NCBI GenBank assembly: GCA_019843655.1
Contig: JACDQD010000006.1
Location: 16,076,246 to 16,140,245, forward strand
From: Lethocerus indicus
Taxonomy: Eukaryota; Arthropoda; Insecta; Hemiptera; Belostomatidae
DNA length: 64,000 bases
Direction: 5' to 3'
Shown here: piece by piece, positions 23,925-38,926 of the stretch
How positions within the stretch are numbered: position 1 is the first letter of the stretch
How the letters are laid out: every line of letters starts with the position of its first letter
Program-made: the position numbers and the translations under genes
Notes under the pieces: model-generated
Told to the model about the DNA's origin: nothing
What the model saw: only the letters and a program-made list of their open reading frames with translations
Database searches by the model: none

Positions 23925-24180
23925 GTTTTAGTTGGAGGGGGAGGGGGCGCCAGAATTCCGCCCCCGAAAGCCCGGCGCAGGGCCCCGACAAAAACGTTCG
24001 GTACGCGCGCGAGCCCTACTGCCGCTCTTGTGGGGGGAAGGCAAAAACCCCGGCTTCTCCTCGCGTATAAATTAAACCGCCCCCTCGGGACGACCCGGCC
24101 AGAACGGAGCGAGCGAGAGAGAGGATGATATAGAGGGGGGGGGGTGGGGGCGGAGAAGGAAGAAAAAAGAAGTTCGGTCC
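23925..24180. other. GC-rich island about 850 bp from a USP48 exon
   Basis: G-rich runs (GGAGGGGGAGGGGG, and ten or more G near 24135) and GCGCGCG. Overlapping frames on both strands are probably spurious. Intronic. Confidence 0.5.
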
Positions 24181-26476
24181 ATTTTAAAAAGCGAGGGAGC
24201 GGGACCCTATAGGAAAGTAACACCGACCATGTGTTCGGTATAGATAAATGAGTGAAGTCTCTCCCAGTGAGTGAGACCACTCCTCGGCCCACCGGCATTC
24301 ACACGCTAACGAATTTATTAAACGGGGCCGCGAACGGTTTCGAATCCTTCCACTTCAACCTTCCACACTACTATTTCACTGCCAGATAAAACATTTCCGG
24401 TATTAAATGTCTGGAACGACCTATTAACTTTTTCTTCTATCCGTCCGTACACCGGTTAGCTCGGATGATACCAACAATACAAAGTCGCGCACGAAATACT
24501 CAATGCCAACTCTGAACTTCCGTCGTTCTGAAGTTCAATATAATAAACGCAATACTATAACTATAATAATTAATACTGGCACAAATAAATAAATAAATCC
24601 TTTTAGAATTACTGTAAATTGTTAAATGGTAAAAAAATACAAATACCATTTTTAAGTACAATGACAAATATATGTAATCGCATTACTCATTTACTCGTGT
24701 GATTTCTGCCGGCCCCATACGAGACCACATTCGGCATCCCGCCGTTCCGCGCCAAAAGATGAGAAACCATGACGCCCGAGAAATACTACTGAAGATTTAT
24801 AACAGAAAATCAAATTTCCATTTAAAGACCGATTATAATTTTCGGAAATAAAAACAAGCGTTGTTCGGAAATAATTTCCTTGAGAGACAGGAGTATAAAT
24901 ACAGAGATGAAGTCCGCACAAACCGAACTGTCACAAAGAAATATAAATTACTCCGTCCGACAACAAAAACGGAGAAAACTGCCTCCGGCCGCTTTTTTTT
25001 CATCGGTGCCCGGAATTTTTACAAGCTACTCCTACAGGCGAATGCGGGCAGAAAACACGAACTCTCTGGAGACGAGCGAAGGGGGGAAAATAGGGTGGCG
25101 GCCCCCTCACAAAGGCGGGGGGGTGTAGGCCATGGTAATTAACGCCTCATTTCTGCCGCAACGTCTGAACACTTAATTCACGATACCAGACGGGCCTGTT
25201 AGCGCCACAAGAGAAACAGACGCGCTGATACTGGGACGGAGGATGAAACCGAATTACAGGCCGGCCAATAAAAGGCGCGGCATTCTTTCACTTTTACTGG
25301 ACCGGCGGGAAGGAAAAAAAGTAATTTAAAAGCTTCGATAATTTTAAAACGCGAGAGCGCCCGAGACGTCTGGGTATAGCACTGGGGGACCGTCGAAACC
25401 AGTTTGTTTTATGGGGCATCAACACGGCCGACACGGGCCGCACTTCTCTTTATTTTTACCCGAAGGTCGTAAACTCGAGAATCGCCTTTATGAATTGAGT
25501 TTTAAACGAGTGGTCGGCTGCCCGGAAACCGAACGCCAATCGGCCAGCGTCGGGGAAAACCAATTTGCAGGAAGACCAACGCCTGAAATTATATTGGGCC
25601 GCGTTTAAGTACGGAAGCCGAAGGTACGAGGGTCGGCAAAACGGACCACAAATCACACGACAATCCATTACCGGCAGAACTTAATGTAGAAAAATATCTC
25701 CAACACACTTTCACTAATCTTTAAATCTAAAGAATATATTATACCTGATTAATGCGATTAATACAGTTTCTAAGAATATTAAAGCAAAACTGTTTTCTAA
25801 GTGAACCAATTGGGGCTAAATATCCGATATACCACGACTATTCGGTAACGATGGTTGACATATTGACAGTAGGTCAGTAGTGAATTTGGTCGGAGCATAT
25901 TGAAACTGATAATGGTGACAAAATTTAATTTTGGATTTATACAGTGTTAAAATTTAACCTTATTAATGAAACACTAAATGGAGCATTCCGATATTTGAAT
26001 TAAAATTCAGCCATTTATTGAACGCAGACAACCATAAAAATACTAGCATGCTAACACTGTAGTTATTGCGATGACATGATGTTTTAACTACAGTCGATAA
26101 GAACATGTACCTAACATTATTACTACAAGAATTCCGTCGAGAATCGAGGATCTACGGGGATAGGAGAATGGAGTCAGAAACTTGCGCTGATATTCGAAGA
26201 TCTGAAGGACATATATAAATAAAAGTGATGTAATAGTTGTATAGTATTCGTCATTAAATAAAAATTGACTGTCGAAACGTACTTTCATAGGAATTGTACT
26301 CTATTTTGTGAAGGGTATTTTTAACGTCACATCCTTCTAATAGGACATTTGCATATGGTACAATATGGTGTAAGTGTGGGTCTGACTCCGAGAGCCAGAA
26401 AGAGACGAGATGAGGCGTTCGGTTGGGTAACAGACTGCACATGGTCTAGCGTGGGAACACGCACCCAGAAGACACC

Positions 26477-26590
26477 AGCGCGCGCGCACACACTCACACG
26501 CACATGGCATATATCACACACTACCGCTTCTGCTTCTCTACGCCTATCACACACACACATATACACGCCCACACGCACACACCGGCGCGC
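26477..26590. repeat. CA/CG-rich low-complexity segment
   Basis: Two blocks of alternating GC and CA (GCGCGCGCACACAC near 26479-26492 and CACACACACATATACAC near 26549-26565, ending CCGGCGCGCC) flank a short non-repetitive piece. It accounts for a 160-codon open frame rich in T, H and R that I do not accept as a gene. Confidence 0.85.
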
Positions 26591-28109
26591 CGAAGCTCAC
26601 ACCGACGCCATCGCCACCGTCACTAACCCCCACCCCAAAAGGCCACCACCGACACCACTTGTCACTGTTGTTTCATTCATTTGTTTGTTCAGTTTTATTT
26701 TTCATTTTTTCTTTCTCTCTTCTTTCGTTCGAAGCCCGCGTGCGTTTATTATAATTTTTCTCACATTAATCTCGCCTCGAATGAAGAAGTCATGGGAATT
26801 CCCAAAGCGTAGGTTTCCGGCCCGTAGGTAATTTCCTAGCTATAAAAATTAACAAGTCGCGCGACGGCACATGCTAGCCAAAAGTCTTTCGGAATACTGA
26901 ACGTCCATCGGAGGATCTCCACACCGACCGGATGGGATAGAAGACACGTTCGATAACAATTCGAAATAGCTGAAAAATGAAAGATACTGACACATACCTG
27001 CCGATACCAGCCTCATATAGAAAACAAGTAACGAGGTTCACCACTTGCTATTTTGATGCCTTCAGTTAGTTCGTTCATCATGTAAACTAAAGGTGACATT
27101 TTTTTTGGAAATGCCACAACAATCTATACAACATTATTAATCTTCAACCTCCTCCTCCTCCTAGTAACCGTTAGGGTAACACTAATTTGAACAGCTTCCG
27201 GGAAATTGAATGCTCCTAATTAGCATAAATAATTAGCACGAATATGCGGAATGTAGGGAATTATTCAAACGGTCGTCTCTCGGATTCCCCCCAAATTTCA
27301 AAACGCCTGCCAGTCAAAGAACACCTGCATCCTTCAGTCCTGCGCCCTCCTTCACATAATCCCTCAACTATAGCTTTCAACCCCAGACTGATTTTACCCG
27401 GCTCAAAGCTAATTAAGTATATCCGTAATTCGCTTTTAAGCCCAACGGAGTTTTATACTCCAAGCGATGGGAATAATAACTGGATTGTTAAATACAACCG
27501 CCACTCCGAGACAGCACGGTTACGGTTCCCAACGACATTTCCTGAGGTTTTTACGAGCCGAACACGATCTCGCCGTAGGTTTAATCTCTTAACCCAACTT
27601 ATCCTAAACATCCAGGGTACAATTTTTTTGCGTCCATAACTAGACTCGAACTCGCACTACCAGTTTTTGTACCCGGATGCCAATGACGCGAAAGCCTTAT
27701 TATATCAATAATTACATTATTAATATAAATTTCATTGGATTAGTTTTACGTTTGGAGGTGAAGCAAATTGAACCGTCGCTGAAATCGACGACGCATTTGC
27801 ATTAACCATTTCTCGGGTAGATGATTTAATTAACACAATCTCATGTAAGTGTACTAGAAAAATTATTCTTCAGTTATCTATTCAAATAATTTCCTCATGA
27901 AAATATAGAAACACCTATCTACAATTGTTATGTATTTTTTAGTTATTAGGTATAATAATAATAATTAAAACACGTCGGGAAAATTTGATGTGGAGGACAA
28001 CCCAGTTGAACTAAGAGAGGGTGTAGGGCGAAGCGGTCATCTTCAAAGGCGAAGAAGGTGTAACTCTGCGCCAAGAGGGCCTGCCTGGAGATAAAGGGGG
28101 ATGAAAGGA

Positions 28110-28380
28110 GGGTAAACCTACGGAATCCGCCCCGGGTCAACGGACGATAGGCGAGAAGCAGCCGAGCAACCCTTCCCTCCCCAAACCTTGGGGTTATTTA
28201 TAAACGGTGAGGGAGGAAGAACAGGAGCTGAGCAGTGGGAGGAGGTTACGGAGGGCGTTAAGTAGGCGTCTGTCGGCTTCACTGTTACACTTTTTACGGG
28301 AGAGCCCCGGGGAGGCGGCCCCGACAAAAACATCGGTCGACCAACAGGTGTGGGCCCCACGCCGTAGGAGGCGAAATACA
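28110..28380. other. GC-rich island
   Basis: Intronic GC-rich patch (CCCCGGGGAGGCGGCCCCG) in AT-rich surroundings. No gene seen. Confidence 0.45.
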
Positions 28381-31300
28381 AACAACACTTCGCACAAGAA
28401 CGTAAAATTGAATCACAAACAAAGTTATCAAATTCAATAAACGAATATAATTACATGTAAATGCTTCTACAGAGTTCTAAATATTTTAAGCTAGATATAT
28501 ATTAGAACGAATTTTAGATATCAAAACGCCGGTACCCAACTAAAACGGTAGTTACACAGATCAATGCATCACATAAATAGTTAATGCAACCACATATATC
28601 GTTCATCGGTACTTTGTCATGTAGATATAAAATGTAGTCCGCTATAAACTCATTGTCCAATTCACGAGCGTAATGCATTATACTAGGCGATTGTGGTAGC
28701 TAAAAAAATTAGTAAATAATAAATAATAATTTCTTAAGATTCCAATGACCATCGATTGGAGCTAGTGACACTGCCGATTCACGATGCAGCCAATTTTATT
28801 GCAATTGGAGGCGATCAGCGAGGCAGAGATAATTCGCACAAATGAAGCTTATCATATTCGGGGGGCGAGATCTCTGTGCTCAGTGGGGGATGGGGTACGG
28901 AATTGAATTAAGAAGGGAAAACCGGAGGCGAGCGTCGCAGATGGGAATAAATCAGGGAATCGACTCTGGGGGCGGAAAAAACCCTATAAATTAAAAGGGT
29001 GGAGACGCCAGCCAAAGGGAAAGCTTTACCAGAAGAAGAAGAAGAATAAGACGAAGCGAAACGCCGGCCCCTCTCTCTCTCTCGCTCTCTCTCTTCCTCC
29101 CCCGCTCTCCCACCCTCTCTCTCTTTCCAGTAACAAATTATATTATCGGGGAGCAAAGAGACGTAGCTGGGGTGAGGGGGCGGCCCACTGTGTAAACACG
29201 GAGTTGGACATTTGCATAACTGCTAAATAAGATGTTCTTCACACTTTCTCCCCGAACCCCCAAACACCCATTTCCACTGCGGTCGACTGAATATTCATTC
29301 CTGGAGCCACCGAAATATGTTGTGGTTTCCACCGTCCGTTCGTTATATACATTCGAATACATTAAACCTTTTTGCCGGCCGGTTTGCCTCGATTTCGTTA
29401 CCCGCACTCCGTAAACGTTTATTTATCCAAAGCTCTCTACCGCCGGTAAAGTCCACCTCGCTCCCGGAATTTATGAATACGATACACTATTCACCGAGCT
29501 GTGCCCGGTATGTGATGGCTTAAGAGCCCAGATGTTCAAGATGGTTGGGGAGTCTCCTATCTGAGTACATGTGTTCCATGAGTTTATTCATCTTTACTCT
29601 TTCGAATAGCTTCTTCACTCAGGAAGCCTTGGTCCTCCCCAATCGTATCCACCCACTCCAACCTCTCTTCCATGTCCCTTCCTTATGCTTTTATTCTTAC
29701 TTTTCTCAGTACATATCATTATCTTACAACGTACGATTTTATCAGTATTAAATATTATAATTTCCGCGTATGAAAATTTCATCACCCTACAGAGCTTTAC
29801 GAACTTTAAACCCGATTATGTGTTTGGTATTTCCTATCTCACGGTGGACTGTTTACTCCCGGCGATTAAACAAACCTGCTGCTGATAAACCAGCAACGGT
29901 CGTTGCCTACAGGGTATATTATCTGTGGTTCCCAGGGATAGTTTCACCCGACAGCGACAAAACCTGATAATGGAGTCCCCACAAATGATTTTCCAATGTC
30001 AAAATATCGGATATTAGAGGCAATAAAAATTCATTACCGTGTTTTCAAAAGTAACTCCACGACAGAGGAACTGGGACCTGCAATTATTAGGTGGTGGCCG
30101 CGCAAAAATTTCGTGGTGATCGAAGTCGTAACAGAGGTCAATTAGATGTCCTTCGAATGTCGAATTTGTAGTCTATTAAATACAATCGACCGAATTATAT
30201 TTTCTAAAATCAAACCGCGGTAGCATGAATTTAGCACCTATATAGAATGTTCTTTCAAGGGTTAAACAAGTAAATTAAATAAAAATTTATCTTCGGAGAA
30301 TCAAGAAGCTCGAAAAAGGCTCTTACTGGACTGTTTACTACAACTATTTTAGAACAGTTCACTCTGTAAATTAATCTTAGGGACCGTCTACATTATAAGA
30401 AAGCAGATACAGATCTGCAGGCTCCAAGCCCAATAACACTAATCGCGTAGAACAGGAAAACCTTGGCATTATTCAGCTCATAATGTATTCTTTACGTAAA
30501 GAAATGGAAACCACACAGAAACGCTAATTGGCATTCGCTCGAGAGGACTGTATACATACAATGTGATTCCGAGCTTAGTTAAATCATAGAAATAAATAAA
30601 TTGTGCGGTTGAAAGCAGTTGCGACGTCACCAGTTTCCAACGAAGAAATCCATTTGACGTTTATTTTTACGACAGCATGTAACATTAAATGTAAAACTAA
30701 GAACAAGTGGCTTTATCCATGTGCCGTAATTTGGTGGAATGTTCCAATGAAATTTCAATTTTATTCCTGGGACCGCTGAATGGAGAGGTAAAGCGAACCG
30801 AAGAGCCGACCGGAGGCTTAGTGTGTAAATGTCAAAACACTCCCATAAACGGACGGGGGGAGGCGGCAACTGCAGTATATTGAGATGAGACCAGGAGGAG
30901 GTCAAAAGATAGGTGTAAATTACTCCGCACCCCCTCCATTAACAACGGCTACCGCTGCCAAACAATGGCCACTGGACATTAAAATTCTTTAATTTATTGA
31001 AATCCTTCCATACAAAAAATTGAAAGGGTCCAAGGATAATAGAGCCGGATCAGGGCTCCGGGGAAGCAATTAAAATTTTAAATGAAGCCGTCAAGTTCGC
31101 AATTCTTACCGAGGCCGGATAGATTCCTCGACTCAATGCGCCGCTACCTGACTCGAGCTGTAAATTCAAAACCAAAGATTGTTACCTACAACGTTTCTAC
31201 AATATAAATATAGAAGGTATATTCACTTCGCCAGTCGTATCTTACCAAAACAAATTCGGTAACCGATTTGTATTTCTACCAGTCAAAATACGTTTCAGCA

Positions 31301-32548
31301 ACTGGGGGAATGCCTCGAAATTTAGGCCGCATATCTACAGTCACAAAGAACAATATTTCGAATATTTCTTTTTCAATATTTCTTTTTGAAAAACTACATT
31401 CCCATTAGAATTTAGAAAATCTTTCGGGTTGTTACACTTTTTTTCTCCCATAGCGAGACCGAGAGCTTGGATTTACCGGCGTCAGACACAACGGCGTCCA
31501 GGGACTGAAAATATATTGTAGTGGGCGAATATAATTCCCAGGGTCATAACTCCGAGCAAATGGGCAATATTTCGTTCTCGTTTGACGGATCGCGTCGTCG
31601 TGGAAGGACGGTCGCCGCGGTTATGAGGCCCATTTGAAATTGTAATTAAATCTTCATGCCATATCGGGTCTACCTCCATACCGAGAGCGGGGCCTTTGGT
31701 TTCTTTCCAAATGTTTTGTAAGTGTGAAAATCTTTACAGCGCGACCTTCTTTTGTCAAATTCGATACCGGCTCAACGCGCGGCTATAAGCTTTCATAATA
31801 TTTTCCGATGTGCGGGACAATAACGACTTCTAAGACAATATTATAAATTATCACGACTAATGGGAACCTGTTTCTTTATCGCTCCTCTGAATACATCGAA
31901 TGGACAGTGTATGTATGCAGTGTAGTTGGTGAGTTCAGATTTAATATTATTCTAATCAGAGGAATCAGGTGTGCAGATTTAATGATTTCGAAATATGTGC
32001 ACTTTTGGTTTCTGTCTACATACCAAGTCTCGCATTCATACGTTTCAAATTTAGTCCCAGGCTGAATTTCGCATATCAGAACTTATTTATTGACTCGATA
32101 GATAGACATATGGCCTGAATAGTATCTTTTTTTCGCCCAATACGTAATGTTGGCCAACTATCATACGATTTTCTGTATCCTCTTGAACACATCTTATACT
32201 GGATCATTAACCCTCGCTCCCCACCACATAAGTTTCTTAAATCCAATATTTGTGCTGAGTTTATCTCCAATATCATTGTGCGAATTATAAATTGCGGAAA
32301 TTATAAATAGTCAACACGAGACCCCTGTGGCTACACTGAATGAATTAGAAGGGAACAAAAGCGACATTCCCAATTGTCATTTTCAAGTATTCGGTAACGG
32401 TTAGCCTCGCGGACGCAAACCAATTACGCAGAAGCACACTGCCCTAGGGCATTTGCAAACAAATTCGCAAGTCACCGAAATTTAACCTCCAAATTTATGG
32501 CAAGCATTGGGCTGCGGTCAAGTGAACGGTAAGACCGGGGACTGGACT

Positions 32549-32580
32549 AGAGAGAGAGAGAGAAGGAGAGAGAGAAAAAA
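32549..32580. repeat. Short (AG)n tract
   Basis: AG repeats with one AAGG interruption, ending in a short A run. Confidence 0.93.
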
Positions 32581-35289
32581 GATGGGCGGGCTCACCTGTC
32601 GAAAAATACGGTGGCCCCGGTGTTAACCCGGCCGGCTCAAACACTGTAATTTCAATCGCAAGGTCAACAATACAGGGGGACCAGTCCGCGTTACCAATCG
32701 TAATGACACGTCCCCACCACCCTCAACGCCCGTGTAATTGTCTCAACACGCTTGACATTGAGCGGCCCTCAGCTCAAGCCTTCTTTCTGCCCGCGTTTGG
32801 GTCGTTAGGTCGCCACACAGACTAGTAGTCGAAATAAAATATATTAATTAAACAGACGCCCAGTCACCGAAAGCAGGCGGAGTAATAAGAAAAGTATACG
32901 GCCTATCAAGGTTAGGTTCAAACCAGGAAACAAACTATTATACGACTGTCATTGTAACAGAAACTATGATTTTGTTATTATTGATATTATCTGCTAGCTA
33001 TCCTAATTGCTAAATATCATATTATCGAAAGCCATAAGAACGTTTATGATAAGGACATGGAGGAATGAAGGGTAGAATTAAAATCCCTGCACGGTAGTCC
33101 GGTTCGCAACTCCGGGGACAAGGCAAGTTTATGCAATTAATTACTGTAATTATGATGATTTGATCTACACCGAGGAGGTTATTCTTTTTGTTTTAAATTC
33201 TACATTATGATATTATAGATTAAGCAATACCTATATCAGTGAACAAAACAGGAACAGGAAAACAGAACAGATCTTCGACGTTTCAGTTCTTCAATCTCTA
33301 CAATTCCTGCCGTTGGTTTATCCCTGCGAATCTTCGTAAGGAAAACTGTTCGTCATTTTCCAAGCAAGGCACACCATGCATGTCCCGGAATGCAAAGTTC
33401 ATATACATTCATGCTTCCCGAGAACAGAAGTCAATAAGCCAGAGAGGTGCCGAGCGGTTTGGAGGCGGTGGAATAATTTTCCACTGCAATCGGTCCGGGA
33501 CGATAAATCGAAACTCGGACAGACCGGGAAACGTTTCGGATCGCCTATGTAATGGCCTCTCCGGGCGGCAGGATTATTTTTTATTCGGAAAATAATTGAG
33601 GGCTTTCAGAAGGTGAGGGAGGGCAAAGGCAAAAATATTGTGAGCTCTTGGGAGGGAGAAAACTATTGCCCGGTGATAAGGAGCCGACAGTCGGCCCGTT
33701 ATTAATGACCGCCAATTAATCCGGAAACCGACTGAAATGGTGGGCGTGGCCGACGCTCGCCAACCTATCTGTAATTCGCCATATATTCTCCATTTGAGAG
33801 GACCACGAATTGTAAATATTCTTTTCTTTTCGCCTAATGATGAAACCCCCATATTTACATCGGTAACGAAAAGCGGTGGGGGAGGGGATTAGAAAGTAGT
33901 TTTTACGAAAGCATCTACTATTCAAACGCGAAACCGACGGACGGCCAAGAGTCGGTCGACCTCGACAAAAGCAGAAAATTCCAGAACAGTAACAGGGCAG
34001 TGAGACCGCACAACGAAACTGCAACTGAACCATGACTTTCTCTGACTCAATAAAAACACAGACGTGAGTTCAATGGACAAACAAGAAATAATAATAATAA
34101 CTATATACATAATTTGTTTGGGGGCAGGGGTTCCACCGAGATTATGTATTCATATGTACTATCTTAACACATCATTCACCTATCTCGTCCTAAGGTAGAT
34201 TGGCAGATACGACGGCAAGATGAACCTTAATAAAATATGCTTAAAACGAGTTTAATAAATAAATAATAAAAACTCATATAGGCCCATCAAAACAGAAATG
34301 TCACATTTTTTGTCAGTCAGAGGTTCAGAGAGAGGGAACAATATGTGGGAAACTCACCGGAGAAAAACGGCCTGAAACGTGTAAAATAAATTATACGAAT
34401 TTCACTATGATTTGATAATAAGTCATGGCCGAAATCTGAACCGAATACGAGAAAAAATAACCTATCGGATCAGGCCGAGATCTAGATATAAAGAGGTCAG
34501 AACTTTCATTATAGGGAGCCAGGGAATAATTTACAGTAATTACGTAGACTCAGCCCCTCGTAAATATTCGAACCCAGTTTCGGCATTTCGTGCAGTAACA
34601 TAATAGCACGTGACAATTCGGTACGTAGGTACAATTGTTTTTATACGACTGTTCTTTATTCATTAATATGATATTAATGAAACCTTAGAAAAACGATACC
34701 GGTGTATTTACATCTCGGAACAAAATAGGGTATTTTATGGTATCGATATTGAATATCGCATTAGTAAATCTTAATAAATAAAACTGGCATTAGCAAGAAC
34801 CAACAATTACCGGAATAAATAATACATATTAATTTATCTTTGAAATATAATGTCATTTTTTAACAATTTACGTGTATTTCGAATACGAATAAAATCAGGT
34901 ATCGATAATTATCTTTTGGAGAATTTCCAACCCCTTGAGAATAAACTATGGAATTGAATACTTTTGGGAATACCATAAAGAACTAGGGAGTGTTCCCAAA
35001 ACTAGAGGCTTTATTATTCATTTTCCGATATTATTGTATTATTCCTTTTTTATAGGAAAAGAGACATTACAGTAGGCGATGAATGGCCAGAAATTACCAG
35101 TTGCACTTACACAGTAGATTATTATTCACTCTAAAGTTCTATTATCAGCCATAAATCATAATACAACGAGTGAATTATGCCTAGGTGTTCGCGTAATATC
35201 GCTGGCATACGGTTGAACGTTTTCCCCTTTGTAGGTGGCGGGACAGAACTCTTTGTCGGGTATACGTGAAAGCAGAAAGCGGCCTCTGG

Positions 35290-35640
35290 GATTTCAACAG
35301 CTATCGTGAAAAGGGGGCGGGGGCGGGATACAAAACTGCTTATAATTTGCGCCGCCCACTGTCGCGGGCCGAACCGAGTTAATAAGGGCGGGGACCCGCC
35401 AACCCATAAATAAGGCTTTCTCCCCCTTGCGGTGACACGACACCGACTATGCCGTCTGTCCGTCTCCCTCCCTCCCTCCCTCTCACTCGCTCCCTTCGTC
35501 TCACTCTATCGCTCTCCCTCTCCCTCATCACGGGGCCAACTCCCGCTTCCTTAATAAACCCGGCCGAGAAGACCGGCCCCGCTCTAAGTTCATCCAATTA
35601 TTCCTCTCCGCTTCTTGTGTCCTCCTCCTCCTAGCGTCCT
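35290..35640. other. GC-rich island with polypyrimidine tract
   Basis: It begins GGGGGCGGGGGCGGG and contains the pyrimidine tract at 35452-35526. Intronic. Confidence 0.45.
35452..35526. repeat. Polypyrimidine tract
   Basis: About 75 bases are nearly all C and T (CTCCCTCCCTCCCTCC core), inside a GC island. Such a one-strand tract may form triplex DNA. Confidence 0.85.
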
Positions 35641-37837
35641 TTTAATTCATTTCCAGGACGAGGGCATTTGGAGAAGGAAAAGACGGTGATGGGAAATTAG
35701 AAAGAGCGGCCCGAAAAAGTCAACTCGGGATTAAAATCGACCCACCTCCTATGCCCACTATCACGTCGCGATTGCGTCAAATGAAATACGATTTTTTTAA
35801 AACTGCCGAAATTGAAAAAATTAAATAAAACTTCCCGACGAGGAGCGTCAGGACCCGAGCGTTAAATTTCCTCGAAGAGAGAATGTCTTGAAACCGTTCC
35901 TTTTTTTGTAGAGCACTGAACACACATTGAAGTAATCAATGATACTGAGAAATAATTTTTTCACGTTGAAACCGACCAATGAATCGGAATGTACGGGTTG
36001 ACCTAATAGATTAAATGAAAATACAATAAAAACAGTCAGATCGATGGGCTACACGACAAAATAATAGAAAACAGACTTGTAATGGACTTGTACTAAGGAG
36101 CGGAAACATGGGAGAACAACGTGTGTCGTACAAACAAATTTTTAATATGACGATAGAATTATTACGTATTACGAGTCAGTTATTTCATATTGACACAATG
36201 TAACGGAAATAAGGATGAATAACTCAGAAGGAAATATCCAAACTTGGAAATTCCGGCCGAAAGAAACGGCCAATATTAAAAACAGACATCCAACTAATTT
36301 ATGCTAGGAATTAGAGAAACAAAGGTCGTATATAATAGTATCGGATCAGAATCGATGAGAAGGCTGAATAATAAAAACAGGTAATACGTTTTTTATTTTT
36401 CAGAAACTCAAAACAAGACACCATTAAATCATGATAATATGCAAATCCGGAATATTTACAAGTATAAATTATAACAAAAAAATCCTGTCGGGGGATGGCA
36501 TAAAGTAAAAAAAAAACAACACGGTTTGTACATTAAAATAAGAAATTTGCCTGTTAAATGAACCGGGCTACTGTTTCAGCGTTCCACCGGCTTTTAATTA
36601 AGCAAATCAGTGATAAAGGCACAGCACACATATGTAAATGGGGGAGTTTGGAGATTGATAGCGTGCGGAAAAATTCAGAAGTTAATTAAGACACTTAAAA
36701 CGTTGGTTTCATTTGTATAAACTAATTTAATGAATAAAATGGCCCGGACGGGAAATAATAAAAAGGGTAATTAAGATGACAACAATTTATAGACTGATAT
36801 TGGGAAAATAAAAAAGAGCTATTAGACAGTTGACATAATACAATAGCTGCCTGGTTTTAGAAAAGATTACTCTGATTAAATTTGAGTTCTATAATTATAT
36901 TTTTAGATATCCCCCGTAAAATGTAGGCTATAAATGGGGAATAGAGCTAGGAAATCACAATAATTAACAATTACCAAGCTCAAGTTTAATATGCTTGATT
37001 GAAAAAGGGCCCTAATAGGCTTTTGTTTTGTCCGATTCTCACCTAAGCTTTGTCGGTTTCAGAATGAAAAAAACGCGCACTAATAAATAGCCGAGGTCCC
37101 CTTTTCACTTCTCATCCTGAATCTCGATCAGGCTCTGGACGGAGTGAAAAACTGAAATCATCCGTCCAAGAGAAAAAAAGTATAAACGAAGAAATCCGTA
37201 AAAAGTGACAATAATTCGCCGTGTGACAACCAGGAGTTGATGTGGCCGGGGACGGGGGAGGAACGTGTGTCTGAATGTGGAATATAACCGGCGGCCTAAT
37301 ATTAAATGTTTTTTTATTATTTTTTTTCAAAGACAGATGATTTATATCAGCCGTCGGGCGGTGTCAGGACGTAGGGAATGCGACTGGGCTGCGAACAGTC
37401 AAAGCAAGTCTTTCCAGCGAACGGAACATTAGAAATTTACCCGGTCGTTTAAATTTTTGAGGAATCAGACCTCCACTATAACAGAGTCATAAAATAGTCG
37501 GTATAAAAAACCGAATGGAACATAGTACCTTCAATCAGTTACATGCACATCTGGTGTTCAACCTATACATAGAACCAAGAAATTATCACCCACTGCAATA
37601 TTACCTCTCTCTCTATGTTACTACAAATGTACTATTATTATTCTGAATGAAGAGCTAGATTGTGTTTTCTTCAGGCGATAACGCCTCAAAATCTTATTTA
37701 GATTGGAATCAACATTGACTGCAGGACAGTGACCCTCACTCTGGATTCAGGGACAAAGATAGTATAGTTAGGTAATTCACTTTGGAACTAGACCACTCTA
37801 CAGTAAGTGTGCTTAAACATAAAAAACTCCCGCATGA

Positions 37838-37840
<3 letters not shown>

Positions 37841-37888
<48 letters not shown>
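37841..37888. repeat. (TA)24 microsatellite
   Basis: An uninterrupted run of 48 bases of alternating TA. It is self-complementary and can extrude as a cruciform. Confidence 0.98.
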
Positions 37889-37891
<3 letters not shown>

Positions 37892-38698
37892 TCACGGTGG
37901 CTAAATTAGTTCTGAAAAACTCCTCGGATAGACGGGCAAAAACTTATCCGATCAGTTTCTTCCATTTTCTGATGATCAACTGGAATGGCATAACTTACTT
38001 TTAATACGCAATTGGTATTTACTAATAAATTTCTTGCTCAACCCGAGAGCCCCCGATTGGAACCCGTTTTATGCCGTGCTCATTAGCCAACAAATAAGTA
38101 GGAAATGTCCAAAGACCTAATGAACGCTTTTAATCTTTGATTATGAGCCACCTGCTTTAATAATAATTGGATATAATAGTTCAGGTTTCGCTGGTGACCG
38201 GATTTCATTATTTCTTTAAAATCGTATATGGACACCCATCAGATAGGGCTACTTACTCATCCCGGAGCGTGTAATATAAGGCGAAGCACAAATTTCAATC
38301 TGAAGAACTAATTATTCCAGTATAATTGTAATGTAATTTCGACAATTTCACATGTAATTTTGTTTTAATAACAGTATATAAATTTACTTCGATTTAAAAA
38401 ATTTTTATTCTAAATACTAAATAAGAACCAAGCTGTTTTCTTTTATTTCTGCAATAGATACCGTGTATTTACTGCTGCAATATAAAGTCGTTATGATCTG
38501 GATATTCGATTAAGCAAGACTCTTTAAATGTACGAATGAATTAATATTTCTGTGTCATGTAAAGATAAGTTGAATGGTTCTCCAATTTAATATTCTAGGC
38601 GCATAATTCAAATTGAAGAAAAACAATTATGTTGTTATCATCCGGACACATTCGTATTAGGGAACTGCGTAATACTCGCCATAATACAATAGTCATTA

Positions 38699-38723
38699 TC
38701 TGGACTGTTCAAAGCAGTCCAGA
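38699..38723. repeat. Perfect hairpin, 9-bp arms
   Basis: TCTGGACTG, loop TTCAAAG, CAGTCCAGA. The inner part resembles the hairpin at 60492-60513. Confidence 0.9.
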
Positions 38724-38918
38724 AATTCTTTGAGGGGAAATTTACTACCAGAATTGAATCTCCAAGATTCAAGTCAGAAATCCCGTGCAGCAATACCACT
38801 TTTACGATTGTTGGAAGGCCTCTTCGGGGGTAATAAACCCGAGGGGATATTGCCGGGCCATAGAAGGGGGCGGAACTGTCACCACTCGGTTAATGGGACG
38901 CAATAATTAATACGCGAG

Positions 38919-38926
38919 TATAAAAG
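38919..38926 (+). promoter_or_regulatory. TATA-like box at the left edge of a GC island
   Basis: TATAAAAG is followed by GGTGGGC and a GC-rich island up to about 39.48 kb. An ATG at 39022 opens an 81-codon frame (MVLPGCQTIIHR...) that I do not recognise. Two GGGCCCAAT motifs lie further on at 39298 and 39447. It could be an intronic promoter or enhancer; there is no transcript evidence. Confidence 0.2.

Noticed and set aside
31478..31505. Minus-strand acceptor TATATTTTCAG followed by SLDAVVSDAG and a GTAAAT donor
   Set aside because: The short peptide looks protein-like but has no partner exon, and it cannot fit USP48 because the flanking exons already join in frame.
36402..36480. Plus-strand strong acceptor TTTTTTATTTTTCAG
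   Set aside because: No donor follows, and the open frame after it is short and unremarkable.
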